The position numbers and the translations under genes are program-made. Source: Iocasia fonsfrigidae (GTDB lineage Bacteria > Bacillota > Halanaerobiia > Halanaerobiales > DTU029). Taken from it: 64,000 nucleotides of DNA. Shown here in pieces: positions 18,796-28,301 of the stretch (position 1 is the stretch's first letter; each line of letters begins with the position of its first letter). The stretch lies in assembly GCF_017751145.1 (NCBI RefSeq), contig NZ_CP046640.1, forward strand, positions 786,137 to 850,136, given 5' to 3'. Below the pieces are notes generated by a model. It made no database searches. It was not told the DNA's origin and was given only the letters and a program-made list of their open reading frames with translations.

Positions 18796-18808
18796 ATAAG
18801 TATATAAT
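18780..18808 (+). promoter_or_regulatory. perfect consensus promoter of the sugar-acid operon
   Basis: TTGACA (18780-18785), a 17-bp spacer, TATAAT (18803-18808). It reads into lacI and probably the whole island. Confidence 0.9.
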
Positions 18809-18820
18809 TAAAATATAAGA

Positions 18821-18836
18821 ACAAAAACGTTTTTGT
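18821..18836. promoter_or_regulatory. LacI-family operator
   Basis: ACAAAAACGTTTTTGT is a perfect 16-bp palindrome with the central CG typical of LacI/GalR operators. It lies just downstream of the expected start site and 19 bp before the lacI gene, which suits autorepression. Confidence 0.85.
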
Positions 18837-18854
18837 AAACATGGAGTGAATATT

Positions 18855-19922
18855 TTGGATAAACGTATTACTATCAAAGACATAGCTGAAAAGGCTGATG
18901 TGTCCATTAGTACAGTGCACTGTGCTTTGGCTCAGAAGCCGGGAGTGAGTGAGCAAACACGTTTGCGTATTCAAAAAATTGCCAAAGAGTGTGGTTATCG
19001 ACCGAATGTAGTTGCATCATCACTTAAACGTAAAACCATTCGTATCGCAGCAGCGTTTCCGGGTCCAACTGAAGATAATCGATTTTACTTTACTTATGTA
19101 TGGGAAGGTGTACGTGATTACATGCGTACAATGAGTGACTTCAATGTTGAATTGTTTGAGGTACAGTACTATGATGGTCCCAACACCCAAGCTGATGAAC
19201 TTAATGATCTGTTGCAGCATACTGAAGTGAGTGGGTTATTGACACTAGGTCATATGGGTATTTATGGGGAGATGTCTATTCAGCGTTTTGTTGAAAAGGA
19301 TATTCCTGTTGTTCTTATTAATACGGATCTCCCGAAATCCGGTAGGTTGTGTTGTGTGCAGCCTAACTATCAAATTATCGGGCGCACACTGGCAGAGTTG
19401 ATTACTCGTCAAATACCGAAGAATAGAAGCATCTTGCTTTGTGCTGGTGATGCGTCAATTCCAGCCCACTATCTAATAGCCCAGGGATTTGATGCTTACC
19501 TGGAAGAAAAAGGGCTCAACAACCCTGTATACAAGATTCACAGCAATAAAAGCAAGGAAGAACATTATAAGCGTATTGTGCGAGAATTGCGGCGGGAGGA
19601 AGTGGCCGCGTGTTGCAGTGTAAATGCCCGCAGTAGTGTGATGCTGGGAAAAGCGCTGGTTGAAACGGGTAGGGATGGTCAGATGACAGCAGTAGGTAGT
19701 GACTTATTTGAAGAGAACTTCAAATATTTACGCGAAGGTGTTTTTACTCAACTCTTACAAAAAAACCCCTATTTACAGGCATATTTAGCAGCAAAGTATT
19801 TACTAGAATATGTCTTGCGGGATGTACGTCCGCCTATGGATACTGTCTATGTAGGTAGTGAAATTGTTTTCCAAAGCAGTATGCCAATGTATGAAAACGG
19901 AGCCTACAAGTTGTTATTTTAG
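18855..19922 (+). CDS. LacI-family transcriptional regulator of the sugar-acid island
   Basis: A 355-residue DNA-binding repressor. The N-terminal helix-turn-helix is classical (TIKDIAEKADVSISTVHCAL), followed by a hinge helix (RPNVVASSLKRK) and a periplasmic-binding-protein-like sensor domain. I prefer TTG 18855, eight bases from GGAG, to the GTG at 18846, which has no ribosome site. It heads the operon, with palindromic operators just upstream, so it is probably autoregulated and derepressed by a uronate or hexarate product. Of roughly 23 arginine codons, about 20 are CGN, unlike the AGR-rich host genes. Confidence 0.93.
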   Translation: MDKRITIKDIAEKADVSISTVHCALAQKPGVSEQTRLRIQKIAKECGYRPNVVASSLKRKTIRIAAAFPGPTEDNRFYFTYVWEGVRDYMRTMSDFNVELFEVQYYDGPNTQADELNDLLQHTEVSGLLTLGHMGIYGEMSIQRFVEKDIPVVLINTDLPKSGRLCCVQPNYQIIGRTLAELITRQIPKNRSILLCAGDASIPAHYLIAQGFDAYLEEKGLNNPVYKIHSNKSKEEHYKRIVRELRREEVAACCSVNARSSVMLGKALVETGRDGQMTAVGSDLFEENFKYLREGVFTQLLQKNPYLQAYLAAKYLLEYVLRDVRPPMDTVYVGSEIVFQSSMPMYENGAYKLLF

Positions 19923-19952
19923 TAAAACAAATTAAAGGGAGGATTAATTTCA

Positions 19953-20951
19953 ATGAAAAAAGTATTGTCTTTATTTATTGTAGTGTTAATGTTCGCAACT
20001 GTATTGTCGGTGCAGGTCTTTGCCAAAGATAAACCTTCATATACCTTTAGATATGCAGAATTAAACCCAGATGGTCATATTATGGATGAATGTGGGGATT
20101 ATTTTGCTAAACTTGTCTCCGAAAAATCTAATGGACGTATTACCATTAAAGTTTTTCCAGCTGGTCAATTAGGTGATGAAAAAACCGTCTATCAAACCTT
20201 ACAAATGGGTGGGGTAATTGATATTTGTCGTGGAAATACCAATTCCCTTGGTGATTTTGGAGTTAAAAAGCTGACACTGTTTGGATTACCTTTTGTTTTC
20301 CGTGACCGTGAACACCTTTGGGATGTGTTGAATAGTGAGATCGGAGAGGAATTTTTACGTGAACCACAGGAGATAGGTACTGGTATGGTAGGGCTCTTTT
20401 ATCTTGATGAAGGTAGTCGACACTTCTTTACAGCAGAAGATATTGTGATTGATAGTGTTGATGACTTTGAAGGTCTTAAATTACGTGTGCCTACAACAGA
20501 GCTGATGACTGAGACTGTAGGTGCTTTAGGTGTTCAGTCAACACCTATCAGTTTCTCTGAACTTTATTCTTCACTGCAAACTGGTGTAGTAGATGGTGCG
20601 GAACAACCCTTCTCAGGTTATTATTCAAATAAATTTTATGAAGTTGCCCCAAATTATATTTTAACAGGGCATACCTATAGTCCTTCTATCGTTCTCATGA
20701 GTGAGGCTTCATGGAACAAACTTGATGCAGAGGATCGGGCTCTGATTATGGAAGCTGCTAAAGAGACTGAGGAATGGAACCGTCAAAACATAGAGCGCCT
20801 GGATAAAGAGCTTTTAGAAAAAATCAAAGCTGCAGGTGTTAATGTTATAGAAGTACCAGATAAGACTCCATATATTGAAGCAACCAAAGATGTTGTATTA
20901 AAGTATATTGCTGGTTATGAAAAATATTATGAGGCTATTCAGGCAAAATAA
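19953..20951 (+). CDS. TRAP transporter substrate-binding protein (DctP family)
   Basis: A 332-residue exported solute receptor. The signal peptide spans residues 1-24 (ending QVFA). The DctP fold is shown by FRYAELNPDGHIMDECGDYFA, FPAGQLGDEKTVYQTLQMG and LKLRVPTTELM, where the Arg in the last motif normally contacts the carboxylate of the ligand. The genes around it point to a hexuronate or aldonate as substrate. It has a GGGAGG ribosome site. A terminator-like hairpin separates it from the membrane subunits, which would give excess receptor. Confidence 0.93.
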   Translation: MKKVLSLFIVVLMFATVLSVQVFAKDKPSYTFRYAELNPDGHIMDECGDYFAKLVSEKSNGRITIKVFPAGQLGDEKTVYQTLQMGGVIDICRGNTNSLGDFGVKKLTLFGLPFVFRDREHLWDVLNSEIGEEFLREPQEIGTGMVGLFYLDEGSRHFFTAEDIVIDSVDDFEGLKLRVPTTELMTETVGALGVQSTPISFSELYSSLQTGVVDGAEQPFSGYYSNKFYEVAPNYILTGHTYSPSIVLMSEASWNKLDAEDRALIMEAAKETEEWNRQNIERLDKELLEKIKAAGVNVIEVPDKTPYIEATKDVVLKYIAGYEKYYEAIQAK

Positions 20952-20975
20952 TTGGTTTCATAATTAATTTTCAGA

Positions 20976-21011
20976 AAAAATGGGAACAGCTACGGCAGGG
21001 TTCCCATTTTT
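20976..21011 (+). terminator. attenuating terminator between dctP and dctQ
   Basis: AAAAATGGGAA (20976-20986) pairs with TTCCCATTTTT (21001-21011) around a 14-base loop. As it lies inside an operon, it probably lowers expression of the membrane subunits relative to the receptor. Confidence 0.75.
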
Positions 21012-21042
21012 ATACTTAGATCAAAAATATTGGAGGTATATT

Positions 21043-21612
21043 ATGAAATGGGTTAATAAGTTTTTTGATGGTGTATACTGCTTTTTTATGACCTCATGTA
21101 AGTTGTCATTTATAGCTATGGTAATCATTACTGCCTATGTTGTATTCAATAGATTTGTTATTAAAAATAGTCTTGTATGGGGTGAGCCGATTGTTCTGAT
21201 GTGCATGGTATATATGTCTCTTGTCAGTGCTGCACTTGCCATACGCAGTGATACACATATCCGTATGTCTATGCTTGACTTTATTGCCTCTGAAAAATTT
21301 GTCTCTGTAGTGTCTGCTATGGCGCAGGTGTTTATTTTTGCTTTTGGTTTGTTTATGATTGTATATGGATGGCAGTTTTCCCTGCTAGCAGGGAGAAATG
21401 TTATCACCGGTGTAGGGATTAAATCAATGTGGTTATATCTTACTTGTCCTTTTGCGGGTGTTGCCATATGTTTGATGGAAATTGAGAGGTTTATTAATTT
21501 CTTTGACCGTCGTAGAAGAGGTGTAACACTCCATAGTATTACTGTAGCAGATGAAGCTGAAATGTTGGTAGAAGATGCTGCAGAGCAAATCCGTGGAATG
21601 GAGGAAGATTAG
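21043..21612 (+). CDS. TRAP transporter small permease (DctQ family)
   Basis: A 189-residue protein with four membrane helices, at about residues 15-35, 48-65, 90-112 and 130-150. ATG 21043 follows TGGAGG (21031-21036). The in-frame start at 20980 lies inside the terminator hairpin and is rejected. The segment VFNRFVIKNSLVWGEPIVLMCMV is typical of DctQ. The acidic tail (residues about 165-189) is unusual but plausible. It is followed by dctM after three bases. Confidence 0.92.
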   Translation: MKWVNKFFDGVYCFFMTSCKLSFIAMVIITAYVVFNRFVIKNSLVWGEPIVLMCMVYMSLVSAALAIRSDTHIRMSMLDFIASEKFVSVVSAMAQVFIFAFGLFMIVYGWQFSLLAGRNVITGVGIKSMWLYLTCPFAGVAICLMEIERFINFFDRRRRGVTLHSITVADEAEMLVEDAAEQIRGMEED

Positions 21613-21615
21613 CAG

Positions 21616-22923
21616 ATGGATCCAAATACAATTGCTATAATAATTTTGATAGGTTCTTTTTTTATTATGCTGATTTGTCGATTTCCTATTGCCTTTGCCA
21701 TAGGTATTTCGAGTCTTTTGACAACTATCTATCTGGGACTGCCCTTAATGCAGATTGCCCAACTGATGGTTAAGGGGGTTAATGTGTTTACCTTGATGGC
21801 AGTACCCTTTTTTATCATAGCTGGTGAACTTATGGGTGCAGGTGGGATTTCAAAGAGGTTGATTAAGCTTGCAAATGCCCTGGTAGGTTGGCTGCGCGGA
21901 GGGCTTGCGATGGTAAATATCGTTGCTTCAATGTTCTTTGGCGGCATATCAGGCTCATCAACTGCTGATACAGCATCTCTGGGGACTATTCTTATTCCAA
22001 TGATGCGAGGGCAAGGCTATGATGACGAGTTTTCGACCAATGTTACTATGGCCAGTTCTGTTCAGGGATTACTTATTCCACCCAGCCATAATATGGTTAT
22101 GTATGCTATGGTGGCAGGCAGTGTGTCAGTCGGACGCTTGTTTTTAGCTGGAATAGTCCCTGGAGTTATCTTAGGAATTGCCTTGATGGTATATAGTTAT
22201 ATTCTTTCTGTAAAACGGGATTATCCAAAGGGTGATTCATTTAATATTAAGCATGTTTTAAAAACCCTGCTTGATTCCATTTGGGGGCTTATAACTGTGC
22301 TTATTGTTGTTTTTGGTGTTGTGAGTGGTGTCTTTACTGCTACAGAATCTGCAGCTATTGCTGTAATATGGGCAATCTTCGTCGGTTTTTTTATTTACAA
22401 AGAGTTAACACTTGCCAAAATGTGGCGTGTTATTGAACGTTCACTTGGTACTCTAGCAATTGTAATGATTTTGATTTCTACATCACAGGTTTTTGGCTGG
22501 CTCTTGACCTACTTGGAAATGCCAGAGTTGGTAGCAAGTGCAATTACCAGTCTGACAGATAATAGATATGTCATCATGCTTATTCTAAATATAACTATGT
22601 TATTGCTCGGTACGATTATGGATATGTCAGCTATTATTCTTGTAACAACGCCGATTTTATTGCCAATAGCACTTGGTATTGGTCTTGACCCAGTCCATTT
22701 TGGGGCAATTATGATCCTGAATCTTGGTATTGGCTTAATAACACCACCTGTAGGTGGAACGCTTTTTGTAGGTTCTGCAGTATCGGGTGTACCAATTGGG
22801 AATTTAATAAAAACACTAATGCCATTTTTTATAGTTATGATTGCAGTATTGCTTTTGATTACTTATATTCCAGGAGTTGTCATGACCATTCCAGACTTGA
22901 TTATGCCTGTAATGGGACGTTAA
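21616..22923 (+). CDS. TRAP transporter large permease (DctM family)
   Basis: A 435-residue sodium-coupled permease subunit with about 12 membrane helices. DctM motifs include FFIIAGELMGAGG, GGISGSSTADTASLGTILIP and GLITPPVGGTLFVGSAVSG. It sits within dctPQM, in the usual order. A decayed piece of a close relative lies upstream at 18243-18429. Confidence 0.95.
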   Translation: MDPNTIAIIILIGSFFIMLICRFPIAFAIGISSLLTTIYLGLPLMQIAQLMVKGVNVFTLMAVPFFIIAGELMGAGGISKRLIKLANALVGWLRGGLAMVNIVASMFFGGISGSSTADTASLGTILIPMMRGQGYDDEFSTNVTMASSVQGLLIPPSHNMVMYAMVAGSVSVGRLFLAGIVPGVILGIALMVYSYILSVKRDYPKGDSFNIKHVLKTLLDSIWGLITVLIVVFGVVSGVFTATESAAIAVIWAIFVGFFIYKELTLAKMWRVIERSLGTLAIVMILISTSQVFGWLLTYLEMPELVASAITSLTDNRYVIMLILNITMLLLGTIMDMSAIILVTTPILLPIALGIGLDPVHFGAIMILNLGIGLITPPVGGTLFVGSAVSGVPIGNLIKTLMPFFIVMIAVLLLITYIPGVVMTIPDLIMPVMGR

Positions 22924-22938
22924 AAGGGGGTTGTTGGA

Positions 22939-23709
22939 TTGACCATGAGTTTTATTTGTGGGGATCAGGGTATAAATTTATTTTATCAGCCAATACCCAA
23001 TCCTAAAGGTGCCATTATTATCTGCCCGGGAGGAGGATATACACACTTATCGCCTCGTGAAAGCGAACCAGTCGCAGCTGCATTTTGTTCTGAAGGTTGG
23101 CAGACCTTTGTTCTCCGCTATTCAATCGGAAAAAATCTAGGAAAAAAACCACTGCAAGAACTTGCAGAGGCTGTCAAAGAGGTCAGAGTACATGGAAAAG
23201 AAATGGAGCTGGAGGGAAAACCGCTTGTTGTTTGTGGTTTTTCCGCAGGCGGTCATTTGGCTGCAAGCCTTGGTGTGCATTGGGATGACCGTACATTGTT
23301 TGGGTCTGACACTATGCATAGACCTGATGCCCTTATTCTATGTTATCCGGTTATTACGGCGGGGCAATATGCCCATCAAGAAAGCATAGAGGCACTTGTT
23401 GACCAAGGAGATGCATCTTATTTTTCCCTGGAACATTATATCAGCAAGAAGACACCACCTACATTTTTATGGCATACTATGGCTGATGAGACAGTCCCTG
23501 TACAGAATACAATTTTATTTGCTCAGGGCTTGGCAAACCATGGTGTTCCAGCTGAGGTACACCTTTACCCTTATGGTGTTCACGGTTTATCTCTGGCCAC
23601 AGATGCTGTAGCTGAACCTGAAAAAGGGCGCTTAGCAGATGCCCATGTGGCGAATTGGTTTGAACAGTGTACACAGTGGCTTGATACTATCAAAAAGGTA
23701 AAGGAGTAG
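22939..23709 (+). CDS. alpha/beta hydrolase, acetyl-esterase-like
   Basis: A 256-residue cytoplasmic hydrolase (no signal peptide). The nucleophile elbow GFSAGGHLA gives the catalytic Ser. An oxyanion-hole segment IICPGGGYTHLSPRES precedes it. The acid and His are probably in HTMADETVPVQN and YPYGVHGLSLA. This pattern is that of small acetyl-xylan/carbohydrate esterases (BD-FAE-like). In this operon it would remove acetyl or other ester groups from imported sugar acids. The start is TTG 22939 with a GGGGG site eight bases earlier; ATG 22945 is the alternative. Confidence 0.85.
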   Translation: MTMSFICGDQGINLFYQPIPNPKGAIIICPGGGYTHLSPRESEPVAAAFCSEGWQTFVLRYSIGKNLGKKPLQELAEAVKEVRVHGKEMELEGKPLVVCGFSAGGHLAASLGVHWDDRTLFGSDTMHRPDALILCYPVITAGQYAHQESIEALVDQGDASYFSLEHYISKKTPPTFLWHTMADETVPVQNTILFAQGLANHGVPAEVHLYPYGVHGLSLATDAVAEPEKGRLADAHVANWFEQCTQWLDTIKKVKE

Positions 23710-23714
23710 TAATT

Positions 23715-24377
23715 ATGATTAAATGGGAAAACGAGGATGAAATGTTTGCCCTCATGAAAGAAAAACTATATACACCTGTTGTTGGCGACATCTTGGATGT
23801 AATGGGATATACCCATCAGTTTATGCCTCAATATATCCGACCATTGCAAAATGATATGAAAGTGGCAGGAAAAGCATGTACAGTTCTTGAACACGATGTG
23901 TTTAGTGTACAGAAGAAACCTTTTGGACTGCTGACAGAAGCACTGGATCAGTTGCATAAAAATGAGATATTTGTAGCAACAGGTGCGCAAAATAGTGCTT
24001 TGTGGGGGGAAATTCTTACTGCTGCTGCCAAAAAACGCGGCAGTGTCGGTGCAGTAGTGGACGGCTGGCACCGTGATACACCACAGGTACTTAGTCAAAA
24101 TTGGCCTGTATTTAGTAAAGGCTGCTGGGCACAGGATTCTAGTATTCGTACAAGTGTGGTAGATTTTCGCTGCCCGATTGAGATTGGCCAGGTTATAATC
24201 CATGACGGGGATATTATTTTTGGGGACATAGATGGTGTTCTGGTTATACCGCAAGAAGTTTCTGAAGAAGTGATTCAAAAATCTCTTGATAAAGCAGCAG
24301 GTGAGAAAGTAGTTCGAAAAGCAATTGAAGAGGGTATGAGTGCTACAGACGCCTTTGCGAAATTTGGGATCTTGTAA
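23715..24377 (+). CDS. RraA-family protein, possible 2-keto acid aldolase/decarboxylase
   Basis: A 220-residue member of the RraA / HMG-CHA aldolase fold (often mis-named demethylmenaquinone methyltransferase). Visible motifs are PVVGDILDVMGYTHQFMP near the N-terminus, GAVVDGWHRDT (normally G-D-G-x-x-R-D, with Asp and Arg that bind metal-pyruvate) and IIHDGDIIFGDIDGVLVIP. Members near sugar-acid genes are often class II pyruvate aldolases or oxaloacetate decarboxylases. No KDG kinase or KDPG aldolase gene occurs in the window, so this is a candidate for the last cleavage step (inference). Confidence 0.8.
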   Translation: MIKWENEDEMFALMKEKLYTPVVGDILDVMGYTHQFMPQYIRPLQNDMKVAGKACTVLEHDVFSVQKKPFGLLTEALDQLHKNEIFVATGAQNSALWGEILTAAAKKRGSVGAVVDGWHRDTPQVLSQNWPVFSKGCWAQDSSIRTSVVDFRCPIEIGQVIIHDGDIIFGDIDGVLVIPQEVSEEVIQKSLDKAAGEKVVRKAIEEGMSATDAFAKFGIL

Positions 24378-24387
24378 GGAGGGTATA

Positions 24388-24720
24388 ATGGAAGAACAAG
24401 TGGCATTTCAAATTGATCTTCAAGATAATGTAGCAACTGCACTAGTGGAATTAAATCAAGGCCCTGTGGTATTAAGAGGGGATTCTAATCAGGATGTCAT
24501 TCATGCTGTAGAACATATTCCAATAGGTCATAAAATAGCTTTACGTGATATAAATTGTGATGAAGATATAATAAAATATGGCATAGTTATTGGTCGTGCA
24601 ACCCAAAATATTGCTAAAGGGGCATGGGTTCATTTACACTGTATATCCAGTGTATATGATGAACGTTCCAGCCACCTTGATGTAGTGACAGGGGCACCGA
24701 AGGATATTAAATATGAATAG
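24388..24720 (+). CDS. altronate/hexarate dehydratase small subunit, SAF domain (UxaA N-terminal part)
   Basis: A 110-residue protein made of a single SAF domain, matching the N-terminal domain of UxaA/GarD dehydratases. It includes [12 protein letters not shown] and [28 protein letters not shown] 24388 follows AAGGAGGG (24376-24383); an upstream in-frame start at 24340 would overlap the previous gene. The dehydratase is therefore split into two genes, as in SuyA/SuyB-type enzymes. Confidence 0.9.
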   Translation: MEEQVAFQIDLQDNVATALVELNQGPVVLRGDSNQDVIHAVEHIPIGHKIALRDINCDEDIIKYGIVIGRATQNIAKGAWVHLHCISSVYDERSSHLDVVTGAPKDIKYE

Positions 24721-24737
24721 AGAGGGGGTATTTAAAT

Positions 24738-25940
24738 TTGCAATGGGAAGGCTTTTCTCGTCAAGATGACCGCCTTGGCATTCGTAATAAAGTACTTGTG
24801 ATCTATACAGTGGAATGTTCCTCTTTTGTAGCCAAAGAAATTACACGAATCAGTGACCATATGGATGTTGAGTGTGTAGGTTTTTCCGGCTGTACTGATA
24901 ATGAATATGCCGTACGTCTGCTTATATCTCTTATTCGACACCCTAATGTGGGGGGCGTACTTGCTGTAGGCCTGGGGTGTGAATATGTCCAAGCAGAATG
25001 GCTGGCCGATATTGCTGAAAAAGAGGGTAAGCAGCATGCCTGGATGTTTATTCAGACAGAAGGTGGAACAAATAAAAGTATACAAAAAGGTGTTACCTTG
25101 GTAAGTGAAATGTTGGATGCCCTTAAGAAAACACCCCGGGTTCCTATGACTATGTCGGACCTTGTTATTGGGGCTGAATGCGGTGGGAGTGACTATACCA
25201 GTGGACTTGCCGGGAATGTAGTTGTAGGACGTTTTTATGACAGCCTTGTAGAAATGGGAGGCACCGCTATTTTCGAAGAAATTGTGGAGGCTATCGGACT
25301 TATTGATTTGCTTACAGCCCGTGCTGTAAACAAAAGAGCCCGAGAGGAAATCCAATATACCTATGATAAGGCACTGGAATACTGTAAATCTGTAAGACAG
25401 TATTCTGTTAGTCCCGGAAATTTTGCTGGGGGTCTTAGTACCATAGAAGAAAAGAGTATGGGGGCTTTAATCAAGAGTGGAACAAAGCCCATTGAGGGTG
25501 TTTTGAAGGTAGCTGGAAAGCCGAACCATCCAGGTTTATGGCTGCTTGATTCAACACCAGACCCCCACTGGATGCAGTTTGGTATTACTAACCCTAATGA
25601 TAACGAGGGCTTGATGGATCTTATATCCTGCGGCTGTCATATTGTACTTCTTGTTACAGGGCGGGGCAATGTAGTAGGCAGTGCTGTGGCTCCTTGTGTG
25701 AAAATAACAGGCAATAGTCATACTTATGCCAGGATGAAAGGGGATATGGATTTTGATGCTGGTCGTGTTCTGGCAGGAGACTGTACCTTGGACCAATCGG
25801 CAGAATCCCTTGCACAAATGATAGCCAATGTTGCTTCAGGTGTGTTGACCAAAAGCGAGAGTCTGGGACATAAAGAATATTTCATTCCCTATAAGTATCA
25901 GGAAAAGCAAGTTACTATACCACCTAAGTGTACAATGTAA
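24738..25940 (+). CDS. altronate/hexarate dehydratase large subunit (UxaA C-terminal part)
   Basis: A 400-residue UxaA-family catalytic subunit. Recognisable features are [24 protein letters not shown] cut at its start by the domain split, [16 protein letters not shown], and [28 protein letters not shown]. The cysteines in these motifs bind the catalytic iron/metal. The reaction is loss of water from a sugar acid to a 2-keto-3-deoxy acid. The start is TTG 24738 with AGAGGGGG nine bases earlier. It works with the SAF protein 17 bases upstream. Altronate is the likeliest substrate with a UxaC isomerase in the operon; galactarate is possible. Confidence 0.9.
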   Translation: MQWEGFSRQDDRLGIRNKVLVIYTVECSSFVAKEITRISDHMDVECVGFSGCTDNEYAVRLLISLIRHPNVGGVLAVGLGCEYVQAEWLADIAEKEGKQHAWMFIQTEGGTNKSIQKGVTLVSEMLDALKKTPRVPMTMSDLVIGAECGGSDYTSGLAGNVVVGRFYDSLVEMGGTAIFEEIVEAIGLIDLLTARAVNKRAREEIQYTYDKALEYCKSVRQYSVSPGNFAGGLSTIEEKSMGALIKSGTKPIEGVLKVAGKPNHPGLWLLDSTPDPHWMQFGITNPNDNEGLMDLISCGCHIVLLVTGRGNVVGSAVAPCVKITGNSHTYARMKGDMDFDAGRVLAGDCTLDQSAESLAQMIANVASGVLTKSESLGHKEYFIPYKYQEKQVTIPPKCTM

Positions 25941-25970
25941 TAAATTATCATATTAAAAGGAGAGTTTAGA

Positions 25971-26759
25971 ATGGCAATAGATTTTAAAAACTTTAACATC
26001 AATAATGCGTATTCCCTGGAAGGACAAACTGCAATTGTAACCGGGGGCTCGACGGGATTAGGCCTTGCTATTACACGTTGTTTAATCAGTGCCGGCGCAA
26101 AGGTGATTGTATTAAGCTTTGAAACACCGGAACAGGCTGCAGAAGCCTTAGCTGAGTTTGGTGAACAGGCAGTCTTTTATCAATTTGATATTACAAATAC
26201 TGACCATACCCAGGAAATGGTGGATAAGATTATCGCTGACCACGGTCAGATCAGTATTCTGATCAATAATGCAGGAAATCACTGTAAAAAATATATCTGG
26301 GATATGTCAGTGGAAGACTATGTAAAGGTATTGAATGTGCATCTTGTTGGTGCATTTGCTTTGACCAAAGCCCTGGTGCCGCATATGAAAACTTTTAATT
26401 ATGGAAACATTGTTTTTATGGCTAGTATGACCAGTTATATAGGTCAGCCCCAGGTTAGTGGTTATTCTACTGCCAAAGCAGGATATCTTGGTTTAATTCA
26501 TACCCTTACTGCGGAGTGCGCTGAGTTCGGCATCCGTGTCAATGCCATTGCACCGGGTTGGATTGATACACCTATGTTCCATAAAGCAACTGATCATGAT
26601 TCAACTCGATTGTCAAAAATTATGGGGCGTATACCTGCTAAAAGAGTTGGCGACCCTATGGATGTTGGAATGTGTGCTGCATTTCTCTGCAGTGAGGCAG
26701 CCCGTTACATTACCGGAGCATGTATTCCGGTTGATGGCGGCGCCCTAATTGGATTTTAG
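25971..26759 (+). CDS. SDR-family oxidoreductase, probable uronate/gluconate reductase
   Basis: A 262-residue short-chain dehydrogenase. The cofactor motif is TGGSTGLGLA near residue 24 and the catalytic Tyr-Lys is in SGYSTAKAGYLG, with Ser in MASMTSYIG; NNAGNH is also present. It resembles gluconate 5-dehydrogenase-type SDRs. Since the operon has UxaC but no UxaB or UxuB, this SDR probably reduces tagaturonate or fructuronate to altronate or mannonate (inference from context). The following uxaC starts 11 bases after its stop. Confidence 0.87.
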   Translation: MAIDFKNFNINNAYSLEGQTAIVTGGSTGLGLAITRCLISAGAKVIVLSFETPEQAAEALAEFGEQAVFYQFDITNTDHTQEMVDKIIADHGQISILINNAGNHCKKYIWDMSVEDYVKVLNVHLVGAFALTKALVPHMKTFNYGNIVFMASMTSYIGQPQVSGYSTAKAGYLGLIHTLTAECAEFGIRVNAIAPGWIDTPMFHKATDHDSTRLSKIMGRIPAKRVGDPMDVGMCAAFLCSEAARYITGACIPVDGGALIGF

Positions 26760-26770
26760 AGGTGAGTGAA

Positions 26771-28171
26771 ATGAATAATAAATTTTCTGAGGAATTGTTT
26801 CTTACAAATGAAACCGGCCGCAAACTATACCATGAAGTTGCTGAGCAAATGCCTATCATCGATTATCACTGCCATTTGCAACCTAAAGAAATTTGGGAGA
26901 ACAAAGAATTTGAAGACTTAGGAGAAATGTGGTTGGCTGGTGATCATTACAAATGGCGTGCCATGCGTACCTTTGGGATTGACGAAAGATATATAACTGG
27001 TGAGGCAAGTTATTATGAAAAATATATGGCTTTTGCTAAAATACTGCCGCAGCTTATTGGCAATCCTCTTTACATTTGGTGTGCCCTGGAATTAAAACGC
27101 TTTTTTGATATTGATGAACCTTTGTGTGAAGCTAATGCTGAAGAGATATATAATAGAACAAAAAAGATGATTTGTGAAAAGGGAATGACTCCCAGATGGT
27201 GTATGGAAGTATCGAATGTGGAGATAGTTAGTACTACTGAAGACCCTATAGATACTCTGAAATATCACCAGAAGCTGCAAAAGGACCCTACAATGAAAAT
27301 CAAGGTATTGTCAGCCTTCCGTCCTGATAAAGCCATGTTTTGTGAAAAAGAGAATTTTCCCAACTATATTTTAAATCTTGGTAATGCTGCCGGAGAAGAT
27401 ATTGCTAGTTTTGCTAGTCTGCTTTCTGCACTTGAAAAATGTTTAAAATTCTTTAAAAGTATAGGGACTAATATCAGTGATGATGGTATTCCTGAGTTTA
27501 CATGGGAAGACTATACCTTAAAAGGTGTTGAGGCTATTTTTTCCAGGGCTATTGTAGGTGATGAGCTTTCTACACAAGAGATAAATCAATACCGTTCTGC
27601 CTTTTTATTTGAGATGGGGCGTATGTACAAGCGGAATGGATTTGTGATGCAGCTTCATGTGGGAACATATCTTGATGCCAATACTAGTAAAGTAGCTGCC
27701 ATAGGACGATCAACTGGATTTGACTGCACAGATGATAGTACAAGTGTCAAAAGTATTGGTATTCTACTTGACCGCTTAACATCTATTGATGAATTACCAA
27801 AAACTATTTTATATCCGCTGGATAGTAGTAAAATTGAGAATTTTGCTATACTTGCTGCTGCTTTCTGTGAGGGAGGAACCCGGGCCAAAGTACAACTAGG
27901 TGCCCCTTGGTGGTTTAATGACCAGGTTTACGGTATTGAGCGTCAATTTACTGCCACAGCAAACCTCTATCCAGTTAGTCTATCTGTGGGTATGCTTACT
28001 GACAGCCGTAGTTTTTTAAGCTATCCCCGGCATGAACTTTACCGCCGTGTATTCTGTAATTACCTTGGAGATCTCGTAGAACGAGGAGAATATTTCTCCG
28101 GTGAAGAAGAGCTAAAAAGAGTTGTGGAGAATGTATGTTATTACAATGTGAAGAATTTTTTTGGCTTTTAG
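26771..28171 (+). CDS. uxaC: uronate isomerase
   Basis: Converts D-glucuronate to D-fructuronate and D-galacturonate to D-tagaturonate. 466 residues, amidohydrolase superfamily. The N-terminal metal-site motif is IIDYHCHLQPKEIWEN. Other typical segments are MEVSNVEIVSTTEDP, QLHVGTYL and DSRSFLSYPRHELYRRVFCNYLG near the C-terminus. ATG 26771 follows AGAGGTGAG; an in-frame GTG at 26762 is rejected because it lies in that ribosome site. It is the last gene of the CGN-codon-rich island; the next gene uses AGR codons. Confidence 0.96.
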   Translation: MNNKFSEELFLTNETGRKLYHEVAEQMPIIDYHCHLQPKEIWENKEFEDLGEMWLAGDHYKWRAMRTFGIDERYITGEASYYEKYMAFAKILPQLIGNPLYIWCALELKRFFDIDEPLCEANAEEIYNRTKKMICEKGMTPRWCMEVSNVEIVSTTEDPIDTLKYHQKLQKDPTMKIKVLSAFRPDKAMFCEKENFPNYILNLGNAAGEDIASFASLLSALEKCLKFFKSIGTNISDDGIPEFTWEDYTLKGVEAIFSRAIVGDELSTQEINQYRSAFLFEMGRMYKRNGFVMQLHVGTYLDANTSKVAAIGRSTGFDCTDDSTSVKSIGILLDRLTSIDELPKTILYPLDSSKIENFAILAAAFCEGGTRAKVQLGAPWWFNDQVYGIERQFTATANLYPVSLSVGMLTDSRSFLSYPRHELYRRVFCNYLGDLVERGEYFSGEEELKRVVENVCYYNVKNFFGF

Positions 28172-28301
28172 AGCCAGAGCAAGGAATTTATGTTATTTAA
28201 GCAATTAGAAAAAGAGCTTATAATGTTAGTGTTAGGAAAGACGAAGGAAAAAATTACTAAGAAAAGGAATCAAAAATGAAATATTTAGTACAGATGTATT
28301 T

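Noticed and set aside
23766-24278. Antisense open frame (170 codons) opposite the RraA-like gene
   Set aside because: Same reasons: shadow of a real gene, no motif and no ribosome site.
24732-25355. Long antisense open frame (207 codons) opposite the UxaA large-subunit gene
   Set aside because: It has no family motif, is rich in His, Tyr, Cys and Phe as expected for a reverse-complement frame, and has no suitable ribosome site. The sense frame is a clear enzyme.
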